Numbered from the stretch's first letter, positions 52,258 to 60,230 are shown. The stretch: 60,230 bases of DNA from Burkholderiales bacterium UBA4657 (GCA_002405475.1 DHLX01000042.1:31674-91903); one strand, 5' to 3'. The notes: generated by a model not told the origin, from the letters alone. Program-made: numbers and translations.

Positions 52258-54848
52258 GCCTGCCCGTCACCCTCTGGCGCTATGCCCTCGCCTTCGTCCT
52301 GATCAACATCACGCTCGAGAATACGTTGCAGGCCCGACAGCTTGGAGCCATCATCCACGCTGATCAATGTCACGCCCTGGGTGGCACGACCCATTTCACG
52401 AATTTCAGCAACACGGGTGCGCACCAGTACCCCGGCGGTCGTAATGAGCATGATCTCGTCATTCTGGCGCACCAGCGTGGCCGCCACCACCTTGCCATTA
52501 CGCTCACTGGTCTGTATCGCAATCATGCCCTTGGTACCACGGCCATGACGGGTGTATTCAATAATGGAAGTACGTTTGCCATAGCCATTTTCGGTGGCCG
52601 TCAGCACACTTTGCTGCTCGTCTTCAGCCACCAGCAGGGCAATAACGCGCTGCCCGTCATCGAGCTGCATACCGCGCACGCCGCGTGCCTGACGCCCCAT
52701 TGGGCGAACATCGTTTTCATCAAAGCGCACCGCCTTGCCGGCATCGCTGAATAACATGACATCGTGCTGGCCATCAGTAATCGCAGCACCAATCAGAAAA
52801 TCACCGTCATCCAGATCGACCGCAATAATGCCGGCCTTGCGCGGGTTGCTGAAGTCGGTAAGGGCAGTTTTTTTCACCGTACCTTGTGCCGTTGCCATGA
52901 AAACGAAATGCTGTTCGTCGTATTGCTTCACTGGCAACACCACGTTGATTTTTTCGCCTTCTGCCAACGGGAACATATTGACAATGGGCTTGCCACGCGA
53001 GGTACGCGAGCCTTGCGGCACCTCATAGACCTTGAGCCAGTACAGACGGCCACGATTGCTGAAACACAAAATGGTATCGTGGGTATTGGCAATGAACAAC
53101 TGGTCGATCCAGTCATCTTCCTTGGTCGCGGCCGCCTGCTTGCCACGGCCGCCACGTTTTTGCGCCCGATATTCACTCAAAGGCTGCGCCTTGATATACC
53201 CTGAATGCGACAGGGTGACGACCATATCAGTTGGCGTAATCAGATCTTCGTCGCTTAAATCTTCAGCATTGACAACAATCTCACTTTTGCGCACATCACC
53301 AAATTCTTTTTTGATGGCGCCTAGTTCATCGGCAATAATCTGGGTAATACGTTCGGGCTTAGCGAGTATGTCGAGCAGGTCGGCAATTTGCGCCATGACC
53401 TCTTTGTATTCGGCCACAATTTTGTCCTGCTCTAACCCGGTTAAACGTTGCAGGCGCATTTGCAAAATTTGCTCGGTCTGTTCTTCACTCAAACGATACA
53501 GGCCGTCTGACTGCAAGCCAAAGTGCGCTGCCAGGGTTTCCGGGCGATAGGCCTCGGCGCCGCCTTCGGTACGACTCAGCATTTCCCGCACCAGCGATGA
53601 ATCCCAGGTACGTGACATCAGCTCGGCCTTGGCCATGGGCGGGGTCGGGCTGGCTTTGATGATGTTAATGAATTCGTCGATGTTGGCCAGCGCTACCGCC
53701 AGACCTTCCAGCACGTGCCCCCGTTTGCGCGCTTCGCGCAATTCGTACACCGTGCGTCGCGTGACCACTTCGCGCCGGTGATACAAAAACTCGAGCACCA
53801 GATCTTTCAAGTTGCACAATTTGGGCTGACCGCCTACCAGGGCCACCAGGTTCATACCAAAGGTGTCTTGTAACTGGGTCTGCTTGTACAAATTATTCAG
53901 CACAATTTCGGGTACTTCATTGCGCTTGAGTTCTATGACCACGCGCATGCCCGACTTGTCGGACTCGTCACGAATGTCGGAAATGCCTTCTATTTTTTTC
54001 TCGTTGACCAGCTCTGCAATGCGTTCCTGCAAGGTTTTTTTGTTCACCTGGTAAGGAATTTCATCAACGATAATGGCCTGACGACCGTTTTTGTCGATTT
54101 CCTCGAAGTGGCAACGCGCACGCATGACCACCCGGCCGCGACCGGTGCGATAACCCTCACGCACACCACTCAGACCATAAATAATGCCTGCCGTCGGGAA
54201 GTCGGGGGCCTTGATAATTTCAATCAATTCGTCCACGGTGCAATCGGGCGCACGCAGCGCGTATAAACAGGCGTCGATGACATCGCTCAGGTTGTGCGGC
54301 GGCATGTTAGTTGCCATGCCCACGGCAATACCCGCAGAACCGTTAATCAACAGGTTGGGCAAGCGCGACGGCAGAACCGTCGGTTCCTGTTCCTTGCCGT
54401 CATAGTTGGGCTGGAAATCTATCGTTTCTTTCTCAATATCAGCCAGCAATTCGGCTGAAATTTTGTCCAGACGGCACTCGGTATAGCGCATGGCGGCGGC
54501 ATTGTCGCCATCGACCGAGCCAAAGTTGCCCTGACCATCGACCAGGGTGTAACGCAGGGAAAAATCTTGCGCCATGCGCACCAGGGTGTCGTAAATGGCC
54601 TGGTCGCCATGCGGGTGATATTTACCCATGACATCACCGACCACGCGGGCACACTTGACATAGGGGCGATTGTGAACATTGTTAGCCTCATGCATAGCGA
54701 ACAAGACGCGTCGATGCACCGGTTTCAAACCGTCTCGCACGTCGGGCAAAGCACGCCCGACAATGACACTCATGGCATAGTCGAGGTAACTGCGGCGCAT
54801 TTCCTCTTCAAGCGAAATGGGCAGGGTTTCCTTGGCGAACTGGTTCAT
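52254..54848 (-). CDS. gyrA: DNA gyrase subunit A
   Basis: An 864-residue topoisomerase II subunit. The breakage-reunion domain contains the active-site Tyr122 in AAAMRYTECRL, with the HPHGD motif at 78-82; the C-terminal domain has the six-bladed DNA-wrapping propeller with the GyrA box QKRGGRGKQAA (E. coli QRRGGKG). In the quinolone-determining region position 83 is Gln (CAG at 54600-54602) where E. coli has Ser; Asp87 is kept. The gene heads the gyrA-(unknown)-serC-pheA run. Confidence 0.98.
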   Translation of the reverse strand: MNQFAKETLPISLEEEMRRSYLDYAMSVIVGRALPDVRDGLKPVHRRVLFAMHEANNVHNRPYVKCARVVGDVMGKYHPHGDQAIYDTLVRMAQDFSLRYTLVDGQGNFGSVDGDNAAAMRYTECRLDKISAELLADIEKETIDFQPNYDGKEQEPTVLPSRLPNLLINGSAGIAVGMATNMPPHNLSDVIDACLYALRAPDCTVDELIEIIKAPDFPTAGIIYGLSGVREGYRTGRGRVVMRARCHFEEIDKNGRQAIIVDEIPYQVNKKTLQERIAELVNEKKIEGISDIRDESDKSGMRVVIELKRNEVPEIVLNNLYKQTQLQDTFGMNLVALVGGQPKLCNLKDLVLEFLYHRREVVTRRTVYELREARKRGHVLEGLAVALANIDEFINIIKASPTPPMAKAELMSRTWDSSLVREMLSRTEGGAEAYRPETLAAHFGLQSDGLYRLSEEQTEQILQMRLQRLTGLEQDKIVAEYKEVMAQIADLLDILAKPERITQIIADELGAIKKEFGDVRKSEIVVNAEDLSDEDLITPTDMVVTLSHSGYIKAQPLSEYRAQKRGGRGKQAAATKEDDWIDQLFIANTHDTILCFSNRGRLYWLKVYEVPQGSRTSRGKPIVNMFPLAEGEKINVVLPVKQYDEQHFVFMATAQGTVKKTALTDFSNPRKAGIIAVDLDDGDFLIGAAITDGQHDVMLFSDAGKAVRFDENDVRPMGRQARGVRGMQLDDGQRVIALLVAEDEQQSVLTATENGYGKRTSIIEYTRHGRGTKGMIAIQTSERNGKVVAATLVRQNDEIMLITTAGVLVRTRVAEIREMGRATQGVTLISVDDGSKLSGLQRILERDVDQDEGEGIAPEGDGQA

Positions 54849-55130
54849 GTAAGGCCTTTACCGGAACAGCGACCGCAGGAAAAGCCCGGGGCGCCATGAA
54901 TTAAATCGGGTTTTTTATTATCATTGGCATTTTACCATCCAGACAGATTGGCTATGGTCGTGAGTATTTGTTGTAGTACCGACACGAAACTCACACGAAA
55001 AGTCATATAACAAGTCTAGGAAGTCGTTTTCATGGCACTATAATGCGTGCGTTAAAGAAGTGGGAAAATCGCTTATTCCACAAAATATGATGATCTGCGG
55101 TATATGAACGATGTTTTTGAGAGGATACAA
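54849..55130. other. Divergent gyrA / ompA intergenic region
   Basis: These 282 bp between the two divergent starts hold no ORF I can support. They are AT-rich on the gyrA side (54905-54945). On the ompA side there is a TATAAT and a strong ribosome binding site (GAGAGG). A TAAAAT on the reverse strand near 54935 could be a gyrA -10, but no good -35 goes with it. Confidence 0.5.
55016..55044 (+). promoter_or_regulatory. Probable ompA promoter
   Basis: A perfect -10 TATAAT at 55039-55044 lies about 87 bp before the ompA ATG. The best -35 at 17-bp spacing is TAGGAA (55016-55021), only three of six matches, so an activator or leader effect may be involved. No other -10 of this quality was seen in the gap. 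Confidence 0.5.
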
Positions 55131-55826
55131 ATGAAACAATTTTTTAAAATTACGGCTTTGCTCGCGTCAGCACTTGCCGTAGCCGCCTGCGGCACGACGG
55201 GACAACAGCCAACTAGCGCCCGCGGCTACGTTCAGAGCGCTAATGGGTCTGTCGTTAAAAATGCTACTGGTTTATGCTGGCGTACGGGTTATTGGACCCC
55301 GGCTCTGGCCGAAGCTGAGTGCGATCCCGACCTGGTTCCTAAAAAACCTGCTCCTACGCCTGCTCCAGCCCCGGCTCCGGCACGTCCAGCTACTCCCGCA
55401 CCCGCACCCGCTCCTGCACCGCGTCCTGCTCCTGCTGCGCCCACAGCTGCGCCTGCCGGTCCTATTAGCGAAAAAGTCAGTTTTTCTGCCGATGCTTTCT
55501 TCGATTTCGATAAGGCAGTCCTGAAACCGGAAGGCCGTGCCAAGCTTGATAAACTGGTGGCCGATATCAAAGGCGTTAATATTGAAGTCGTGATTGCCGT
55601 GGGTCATACCGACAACGTTGGTGGTGACAGCTACAACCAGCGCCTGTCAGTACGCCGTGCCGAAGCGGTGAAAGCTTATCTGGTGAGCAAAGGCATCGAG
55701 TCCAACCGCGTTTACACTGAAGGCAAGGGTGAGAAACAGCCAGTCGCTGATAACAAAACCAGCGAAGGTCGTGCCAAAAACCGTCGTGTAGAGGTGGAAG
55801 TAGTGGGTACACGCCCCAGAAAGTAA
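55131..55826 (+). CDS. ompA: OmpA-family peptidoglycan-binding lipoprotein
   Basis: A 231-residue outer-membrane protein. The signal MKQFFKITALLASALAVAAC ends in a lipobox with Cys20, so it is probably lipidated. A short conserved segment with CWRTGYWTP is followed by a Pro/Ala-rich linker (about 71-110) and the OmpA C-terminal domain (FDFDKAVLKPEG, GHTDNVGGDSYNQRLSVRRA, EGRAKNRRVEVEV) that binds peptidoglycan. It has no eight-strand barrel, so it is the short betaproteobacterial type rather than E. coli OmpA. AGAGG precedes the ATG, and a strong terminator follows. Confidence 0.92.
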   Translation: MKQFFKITALLASALAVAACGTTGQQPTSARGYVQSANGSVVKNATGLCWRTGYWTPALAEAECDPDLVPKKPAPTPAPAPAPARPATPAPAPAPAPRPAPAAPTAAPAGPISEKVSFSADAFFDFDKAVLKPEGRAKLDKLVADIKGVNIEVVIAVGHTDNVGGDSYNQRLSVRRAEAVKAYLVSKGIESNRVYTEGKGEKQPVADNKTSEGRAKNRRVEVEVVGTRPRK

Positions 55827-55845
55827 TCTTTCTGCTAGGCATGAA

Positions 55846-55872
55846 AGCCCTGCCCTGCAGGGCTTTTTTTTT
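55846..55872 (+). terminator. Rho-independent terminator after ompA
   Basis: AGCCCTGC-CCT-GCAGGGCT followed by nine T (55864-55872): an 8-bp perfect stem with a 3-nt loop. It lies just before the ubiG ribosome binding site, so ubiG may be expressed only by read-through or from its own promoter. Confidence 0.9.
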
Positions 55873-55882
55873 GGAGTTTTCT

Positions 55883-56584
55883 ATGAACATAGATCGTGCA
55901 GAACTGGATAAATTCAGTGCACTGGCGCATCGCTGGTGGGATCCGAACAGCGAGTTCAAACCTTTGCATCAAATCAACCCCTTGCGGCTGGGCTGGATAG
56001 ATCGCCTGAGTGGAGGACTTGCTGGTAAACGCGTAATTGACATCGGGTGTGGTGGCGGCATTCTGTCTGAAAGCATGGCGCGGCTAGGCGCGGAGGTGAC
56101 CGGCATTGACCTGGCGGACAAACCGCTCAAAGTCGCGCAACTGCATGCGCTGGATGCCGGGATTTCGGTCGATTACCAGGCCATTGCCGCAGAAGACCTG
56201 GCGCAAATGGCACCCGCCAGTTTCGATGTCGTGACCTGTATGGAAATGCTGGAACATGTACCCGACCCAGCCTCGACCGTGCAAGCCTGTGCTACCCTGG
56301 TCAAACCGGGCGGCAGGGTATTTTTTTCCACTCTTAACCGCAACCCCAAAAGCTATTTATTCGCCATCATCGGTGCCGAATATGTACTGCGACTGTTGCC
56401 CAGAGGTACCCACGACTATCAAAAATTTATCAAGCCTTCGGAACTGGCGCGCTACGTACGCGAGGCCGGGCTGGAATCAGAACAGCTACTTGGCATGGGC
56501 TATAACCCGTTCACTCAAGTCTATAAGCTGGGGACTGATACCGATGTGAATTATTTGATGGCATGCCGGAAAGCACTCGTATGA
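55883..56584 (+). CDS. ubiG: Ubiquinone biosynthesis O-methyltransferase
   Basis: A 233-residue SAM-dependent enzyme doing both O-methylations in ubiquinone synthesis. ELDKFSALAHRWWDPNSEFKP is the UbiG N-terminus, VIDIGCGGGILSESMARLGA the SAM-binding motif, and VTCMEMLEHVPDP motif III. GGAG precedes the ATG at 55883; the frame start at 55841 lies inside the terminator. The stop overlaps gph. Confidence 0.96.
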   Translation: MNIDRAELDKFSALAHRWWDPNSEFKPLHQINPLRLGWIDRLSGGLAGKRVIDIGCGGGILSESMARLGAEVTGIDLADKPLKVAQLHALDAGISVDYQAIAAEDLAQMAPASFDVVTCMEMLEHVPDPASTVQACATLVKPGGRVFFSTLNRNPKSYLFAIIGAEYVLRLLPRGTHDYQKFIKPSELARYVREAGLESEQLLGMGYNPFTQVYKLGTDTDVNYLMACRKALV

Positions 56585-57231
56585 CACTAACCCGAGCCGT
56601 TTTGTTTGATTTTGATGGCACTTTGGCCGACACCGCGCCCGACCTCGCTGCAGCCGCTAATGTGTTGCTGCAACGACGTGACAAGCCTGTCCTGCCTGAA
56701 ATTGAGTTACGCCCCTGGGCTTCGCATGGCGCACGTGGGCTGATCCTGGCGTCCTTTGGCATAACCCCCGCAGATCAGGAATTCAATGCCTTACGCGATG
56801 AATTTCTTGATGTTTATGGCACTCTGCTGACACAACGCCCGGCACTGTTTGCCGGCATCAAAGAGTTATTAGGTAGTCTCGAAGCGCGTAATCTGCCCTG
56901 GGGTATCGTCACTAATAAAGCCGAACGCTTTACTCACCCGATTGTTGCCGCGCTGGGGCTGTCTGAACGCGCCCATATCATTGTCTGCGGTGACACCACA
57001 CCGCACGCCAAGCCCCACCCCGAACCCTTGTTGCATGCGGCACGGGCGCTGCAACTGCCGCCTGAAAATTGTGTTTACGTGGGCGATGATGAACGTGACA
57101 TTGTGGCCGGCCGTGCTGCGGGTATGCGCACCATAGCGGCGGCTTATGGCTATTGCGCCAGCACCGAGCCTGCCTCGTGGCAGGCAGATACGATTATTTA
57201 CACCCCCAGCGAGCTCTTGAACTGGCTATGA
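56581..57231 (+). CDS. gph: Phosphoglycolate phosphatase (HAD family)
   Basis: A 216-residue HAD phosphatase: the nucleophile motif VLFDFDGTLADTAPDLAAA, WGIVTNK (motif II), KPHPEPL (motif III Lys) and YVGDDERDIVAGRAAGM (motif IV). UbiG-adjacent HADs of this size in Burkholderiales are annotated as phosphoglycolate phosphatase; another small phosphate ester (as in the N-acetylmuramic acid phosphatase MupP) is possible. The ATG at 56581 overlaps the ubiG TGA; an alternative in-frame ATG is at 56563. Confidence 0.88.
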   Translation: MTLTRAVLFDFDGTLADTAPDLAAAANVLLQRRDKPVLPEIELRPWASHGARGLILASFGITPADQEFNALRDEFLDVYGTLLTQRPALFAGIKELLGSLEARNLPWGIVTNKAERFTHPIVAALGLSERAHIIVCGDTTPHAKPHPEPLLHAARALQLPPENCVYVGDDERDIVAGRAAGMRTIAAAYGYCASTEPASWQADTIIYTPSELLNWL

Positions 57232-57270
57232 ATGCCCCTACCTGATAGACTGCTTCATCTGATCTGTCAT

Positions 57271-57632
57271 GGGGGCGACCTGGTTTCGACGTGGGTTGCA
57301 AAGCAGCGCAGGGCATACCAAGCACCAGTTCGCTTGTAAAAACACTGGAATGAAGTAACTGCAAACGACGAAACGTTTGCTCTGGCCGCTTAAACACCGG
57401 CCGAGCCTCGATCCGGCTGACCTCTGGGCCGGGCTGGGAAACCAGCATCGGGGTCATGAACAGGGGTTAAGAATGCGCCTCGTCGCGCGACGCATTCCGA
57501 CAATCAAGCGAATCGCTCCAACGCACCGTGTCGCTTCGGGACGGTGGAGTTAAATCAAACAAGACGACTAAGTATGTAGAACTGTCTGTAGAGGGCTTGC
57601 GGACGCGGGTTCGATTCCCGCCGCCTCCACCA
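57271..57632 (+). ncRNA. ssrA: Transfer-messenger RNA (tmRNA)
   Basis: Rescues stalled ribosomes. The 5' end GGGGGCG pairs with CGCCTCC before A-CCA at 57629-57632, and the tRNA-like T-arm GCGGGTTCGATTCCCGC is complete. The resume codon is GCA at 57361 and the frame to the stop at 57391-57393 encodes the tag ANDETFALAA, ending in the ClpXP signal LAA. The mature RNA is about 362 nt. It lies 39 bp after gph on the same strand and is followed by its own terminator; the accessory genes start right after. Confidence 0.97.
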
Positions 57633-57643
57633 AAATTCAAACC

Positions 57644-57670
57644 CCAACCATTCTCGGTTGGATTTTTTTC
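57644..57670 (+). terminator. Rho-independent terminator of ssrA
   Basis: CCAACC (57644-57649), loop ATTCTC, GGTTGG (57656-57661), then ATTTTTTTC. It starts 12 nt after the CCA end of the tmRNA. Confidence 0.88.
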
Positions 57671-57811
57671 TTGCCCATACCTCAATCTTGTCGAGGAGCA
57701 TCGGGCCCAAAGCATCAGCACTCGCCTGCCTTCCGGTAAGCTGATAAATTACACCCTTTGCGACTAAAACCGACTTCATGCCACCCGAACTGCTGTTGCC
57801 TGAGCATTGCC

Positions 57812-58018
57812 ATGACCGCTGAACCAGGGTATCCGTGGATCAAATTGCCGAGCATCTGGGTGTCACGCGCGATTCGATCTACCGCTGGATCGACCGCAAG
57901 CACCTGCCCGCGCACCGCGTGGGGCGCTTATGGAAGCAAAGTGTCCGCGGTGGATGATTGGATGCGCGCCGGGGGCGCGGATGAAACACAGAACAATTTG
58001 ACAGGAAAACAGGCATGA
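57812..58018 (+). pseudogene. Excisionase-family HTH protein with two compensating frameshifts
   Basis: The usual form of this short MerR/Xis-like HTH protein would run from the ATG at 57812, as MTAEP(W)VSVDQIAEHLGVTR, through IYRWIDRKHLPAHRVGRLWK, to KVSAVDDWMRAGGADE and the TGA at 58016. In the DNA these parts lie in two frames: start and end are in one frame, while VDQIAEHLGV to RLWK (about 57827-57936) is in another. The gaps fit loss of one T after CCA near 57826 and loss of two bases near 57937 (AAG-CAAA for AAG-TTC-AAA). The net change is three, so an open frame remains, but its middle part is nonsense. Either a degenerate gene or sequence errors. It would be the control gene of the downstream methylase, whose ATG overlaps its TGA. 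Confidence 0.75.
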
Positions 58019-60230
58019 CCACGCATCTCACAGAATTTCTGAAAGACAGCGCGTACCGACTCGATCAATTTAAACCCGAACAGATCGAAATGCTTGAGTC
58101 AGCGATTTCATTGAAAGAGTCTGGCAAGAAAGCTGCGCCCTACGTTAACTGCATTGTTCGCGGCAAACCCATCAAGCTCACTCCGGAAGAGGCTGTCCGC
58201 CAGCTCTACCTGCTGGTCTTGCGTGATGACATGGGCTACCCCGTTAGCCGGATGGAGCTTGAGTACGAAGTCACTTTTGGCCGCGAAAAGAAACGTGCAG
58301 ACATCTGCATTTTTGACAAAGACAAAACTACTACGCCATACATCCTTGTCGAACTGAAAAAGCCCAAGCTGAAAGACGGCAAGGAGCAGCTCAAGAGTTA
58401 TTGCAACGCCACCGGCGCACCGATGGGGGTATGGACCAACGGCCAGCAGATTTCCTACTACCACCGCAAAGACCCAAACTACTTCGAAGATATTCCGGCG
58501 ATTCCGTCTGCACACGAGAAGCTATCTGACATCCTGTCCGAACGTTGGACCATCGACGATCTGGTTAAGTTGGACAAACTGGTCAACGAGCGTAAATCGC
58601 TGAAAGACCTGATCCTCGAAATGGAGGACGAGGTTCTGGCCAATGCCGGTGTCGATGTGTTTGAAGAGCTGTTCAAACTGGTTTTCACCAAGCTCTTCGA
58701 CGAGATGGAAAGCGGGCAAGATCGCAAGCGCCACCTCGTCTTCAAGAATTACGGTGACACCGAAAGCGAACTCAAGGCCAAGATTCAGGATCTCTTTGAG
58801 AAAGCTCAAGACACATGGGAAGGCGTGTTCCCTGCCGGTGCAAAAATCGAACTCACCCCTAGCCACCTGGCGGTCTGCGTGTCCTCGCTTGAAAAGGTCA
58901 AGCTATTCAATTCCAATCTGGAAGTGGTGGACGAGGCTTTCGAATACCTCATCAACAAATCCAGCAAGGGCGAGAAAGGCCAATATTTCACGCCGCGCTA
59001 CGTCATCGACATGTGCGTGAAGATGATGAATCCGCAAGAGCACGAAACCCTGATCGACACCGCCTCGGGCAGTTGCGGCTTTCCGGTGCATGGCATTTTC
59101 CATGTCTGGGAACAAATCCGGCGCGATTTGGGCGACCCGGCGGATCACCTGTTCACCACGCAAAAGAAAACAGGCCGCTACGCAAAGTACGTGGTCGACA
59201 AGGTCTTTGCCATCGACTTCGACGAAAAAGCCGTGCGCGTGGGCCGCACGCTCAATCTGATCGCTGGTGATGGGCAAACCAACGTCTTGCACCTCAACAC
59301 ACTGGACTATGAACGCTGGTTCGAAAAAACCGGCGACGACAAAAACCCAGGCGATGAGGCATGGAAAGACGTCTACGGCGAGGGCTGGAAGCGTTTGCGC
59401 AAACTGCGCGCCGTCAAGAACGAAAATCGCGACTTCCAGTTTGATGTGCTAATGGCCAATCCGCCCTTTGCTGGTGACATCAAGGAAACCCGCATCCTCT
59501 CACGCTACGATCTGGCGCGCTCAGTCAGCTTCGACAAACTCAGCAAGGTCGATCCGGACGACAAGAACATCGTCGATGCCACAAGGCGCAACCCCAGCTT
59601 CCCCGAAGCCCTGCACGCCAGCCATGAAACCATCTACCAAATGGGCGACGGTAGTTACCGCAAGGTCAAGGTCAAGAACCAGACCAACGTCGGGCGGGAC
59701 ATTCTGTTTATCGAGCGCAACCTTCAGTTCCTCAAACCCGGTGGGCGAATGGCCGTGGTGCTGCCGCAAGGGCGTTTCAACAACGCCTCCGACAAGGCGC
59801 TGCGCGAATACCTGGCTGAGCATGGCCGCATTCTCGCCGTGGTCGGTCTGCATGGCAATGTGTTCAAGCCGCACACCGGCACCAAGACCAGCGTGCTGTT
59901 TATCCAGAAATGGAACAACGATCCGGTCGTCGGCCCGTTGTGCCCCAAGGTGACCGACTACCCGATCTTCTTCGCCACCATGCACGAGCCTTCCAAGGAC
60001 AACTCCGGCTACAAAATTTATCGCTCCGTCCGGCAATGCACGCCGGATGCCGAGGTCGCGGAAATTGAACGCCTAAAGGCCAAATGGCGTGCCATCGATA
60101 CGGAAGAGCAACAACTCCGCGAGCTGGAGCGCAGCAAGAAGATCGATGCAGCGCAGCGGGCTCGATTGGATGAAATCTCTGCCTTGCGCGATGCCAGCGC
60201 CTCAGAGTGGACTTGCCCCCAAGTGACGTA
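58015..60230 (+). CDS. HsdR-N nuclease/N6-adenine DNA methyltransferase fusion (type I-like), partial
   Basis: A single open frame of at least 738 codons, cut by the right edge. Residues about 1-170 hold an HsdR N-terminal-type nuclease domain with the PD-(D/E)XK pattern: Asp96 in RADICIFD and Glu113-x-Lys115 in ILVELKKPK. A helical linker (about 170-320) leads to an N6_Mtase domain: GQYFTPRYVIDM (323 onwards), motif I DTASGSCG (348-355, a variant of the usual DPxCGSGG) and motif IV NPPF (482-485), then PGGRMAVVLPQGRFNN. The C-terminus seen is charged and coiled-coil-like. It combines restriction and modification in one chain, like type IIG or a type I variant; a specificity subunit and a helicase subunit would be expected to the right. 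The start ATG overlaps the HTH gene stop. Confidence 0.85.
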   Translation, partial: MTTHLTEFLKDSAYRLDQFKPEQIEMLESAISLKESGKKAAPYVNCIVRGKPIKLTPEEAVRQLYLLVLRDDMGYPVSRMELEYEVTFGREKKRADICIFDKDKTTTPYILVELKKPKLKDGKEQLKSYCNATGAPMGVWTNGQQISYYHRKDPNYFEDIPAIPSAHEKLSDILSERWTIDDLVKLDKLVNERKSLKDLILEMEDEVLANAGVDVFEELFKLVFTKLFDEMESGQDRKRHLVFKNYGDTESELKAKIQDLFEKAQDTWEGVFPAGAKIELTPSHLAVCVSSLEKVKLFNSNLEVVDEAFEYLINKSSKGEKGQYFTPRYVIDMCVKMMNPQEHETLIDTASGSCGFPVHGIFHVWEQIRRDLGDPADHLFTTQKKTGRYAKYVVDKVFAIDFDEKAVRVGRTLNLIAGDGQTNVLHLNTLDYERWFEKTGDDKNPGDEAWKDVYGEGWKRLRKLRAVKNENRDFQFDVLMANPPFAGDIKETRILSRYDLARSVSFDKLSKVDPDDKNIVDATRRNPSFPEALHASHETIYQMGDGSYRKVKVKNQTNVGRDILFIERNLQFLKPGGRMAVVLPQGRFNNASDKALREYLAEHGRILAVVGLHGNVFKPHTGTKTSVLFIQKWNNDPVVGPLCPKVTDYPIFFATMHEPSKDNSGYKIYRSVRQCTPDAEVAEIERLKAKWRAIDTEEQQLRELERSKKIDAAQRARLDEISALRDASASEWTCPQVT

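Noticed and set aside
57217..57249. Possible ssrA promoter (TTGAAC ... GATAGA)
   Set aside because: The spacing is about 21 nt and other -10 options match poorly, so I do not call it.
57467..57779. Antisense ORFs over ssrA (84 and 74 aa)
   Set aside because: They are translations of the tmRNA 3' part on the wrong strand (the well-known GGGNRTRVRKP/RRRESNPRP-type artefact) and not genes.
57758..57811. Extension of the HTH ORF upstream of 57812
   Set aside because: The extra 18 residues match nothing and the natural start ATG for the family is at 57812.
59521..60036. 171-aa and other reverse ORFs opposite the methylase
   Set aside because: Antisense shadows; the plus-strand frame carries NPPF and other methylase motifs.

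Overview
The window is a chromosomal segment of a betaproteobacterium, most likely Burkholderiales. The evidence is the conserved block gyrA-serC-pheA-hisC-tyrA-aroA-cmk-rpsA-ihfB-lapA-lapB-rfaE1-hldD-comEA-cysM, the ompA-ubiG-gph-ssrA order, a sigma-70 with a Lys/Ala-rich N-terminal extension, a split (kinase-only) RfaE, and the tmRNA tag ANDETFALAA. I do not name a genus. Genes are packed tightly, often with 4-8 nt stop/start overlaps. No stretch over 300 bp lacks a gene; the longest gaps are 54849-55130 (before gyrA and ompA), 57633-57811 (after ssrA) and 15240-15390 (before grpE).

Left part (1-17.5 kb): the end of a CorA-type transporter; a minus-strand run rpsU > yqeY > dnaG > rpoD > tRNA-Ile2(CAU) > pilZ-domain gene > hemC > hemD > hemX > hemY, which joins the macromolecular-synthesis operon to heme synthesis; then grpE > dnaK > dnaJ > a BaiN/HI0933-type flavoprotein, with sigma-32-like promoters before grpE and dnaK; a secreted alpha/beta hydrolase; and ferrochelatase hemH.

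Middle (17.5-29.7 kb): a cell-surface glycan locus with a WaaL/Wzy-type ligase, six glycosyltransferases (GT2 x3, GT4, GT9, one GT17-like) and the lipid A flippase msbA, followed upstream by dnaE. Gene directions are mixed, with two overlapping convergent 3' ends.

29.7-38.5 kb: a type IV pilus minor-pilin operon fimT-pilV-pilW-pilX-pilY1-pilE. PilY1 is very large (1884 aa) because of an inserted array of 14 Cys-paired repeats followed by a Ser/Thr-rich stretch.

38.6-54.8 kb: cysM, comEA-like, heptose genes hldD and rfaE1, LPS-assembly regulators lapB and lapA, ihfB, rpsA, cmk, the shikimate/aromatic/serine genes, an unrecognised secreted protein and gyrA (Gln at quinolone position 83). These sit on one strand and may be largely co-transcribed.

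55.1-60.2 kb: ompA-type lipoprotein, ubiG and gph, then ssrA (tmRNA). Directly after the tmRNA terminator the content changes to what looks like an accessory restriction locus: a small excisionase-type HTH gene with two mutually compensating frameshifts, whose stop overlaps (ATGA) the start of a large open gene that fuses an HsdR-type PD-(D/E)XK nuclease domain to an N6-adenine methylase. That gene runs off the right edge. It and the PilY1 repeat array are the two most unusual things in the window.
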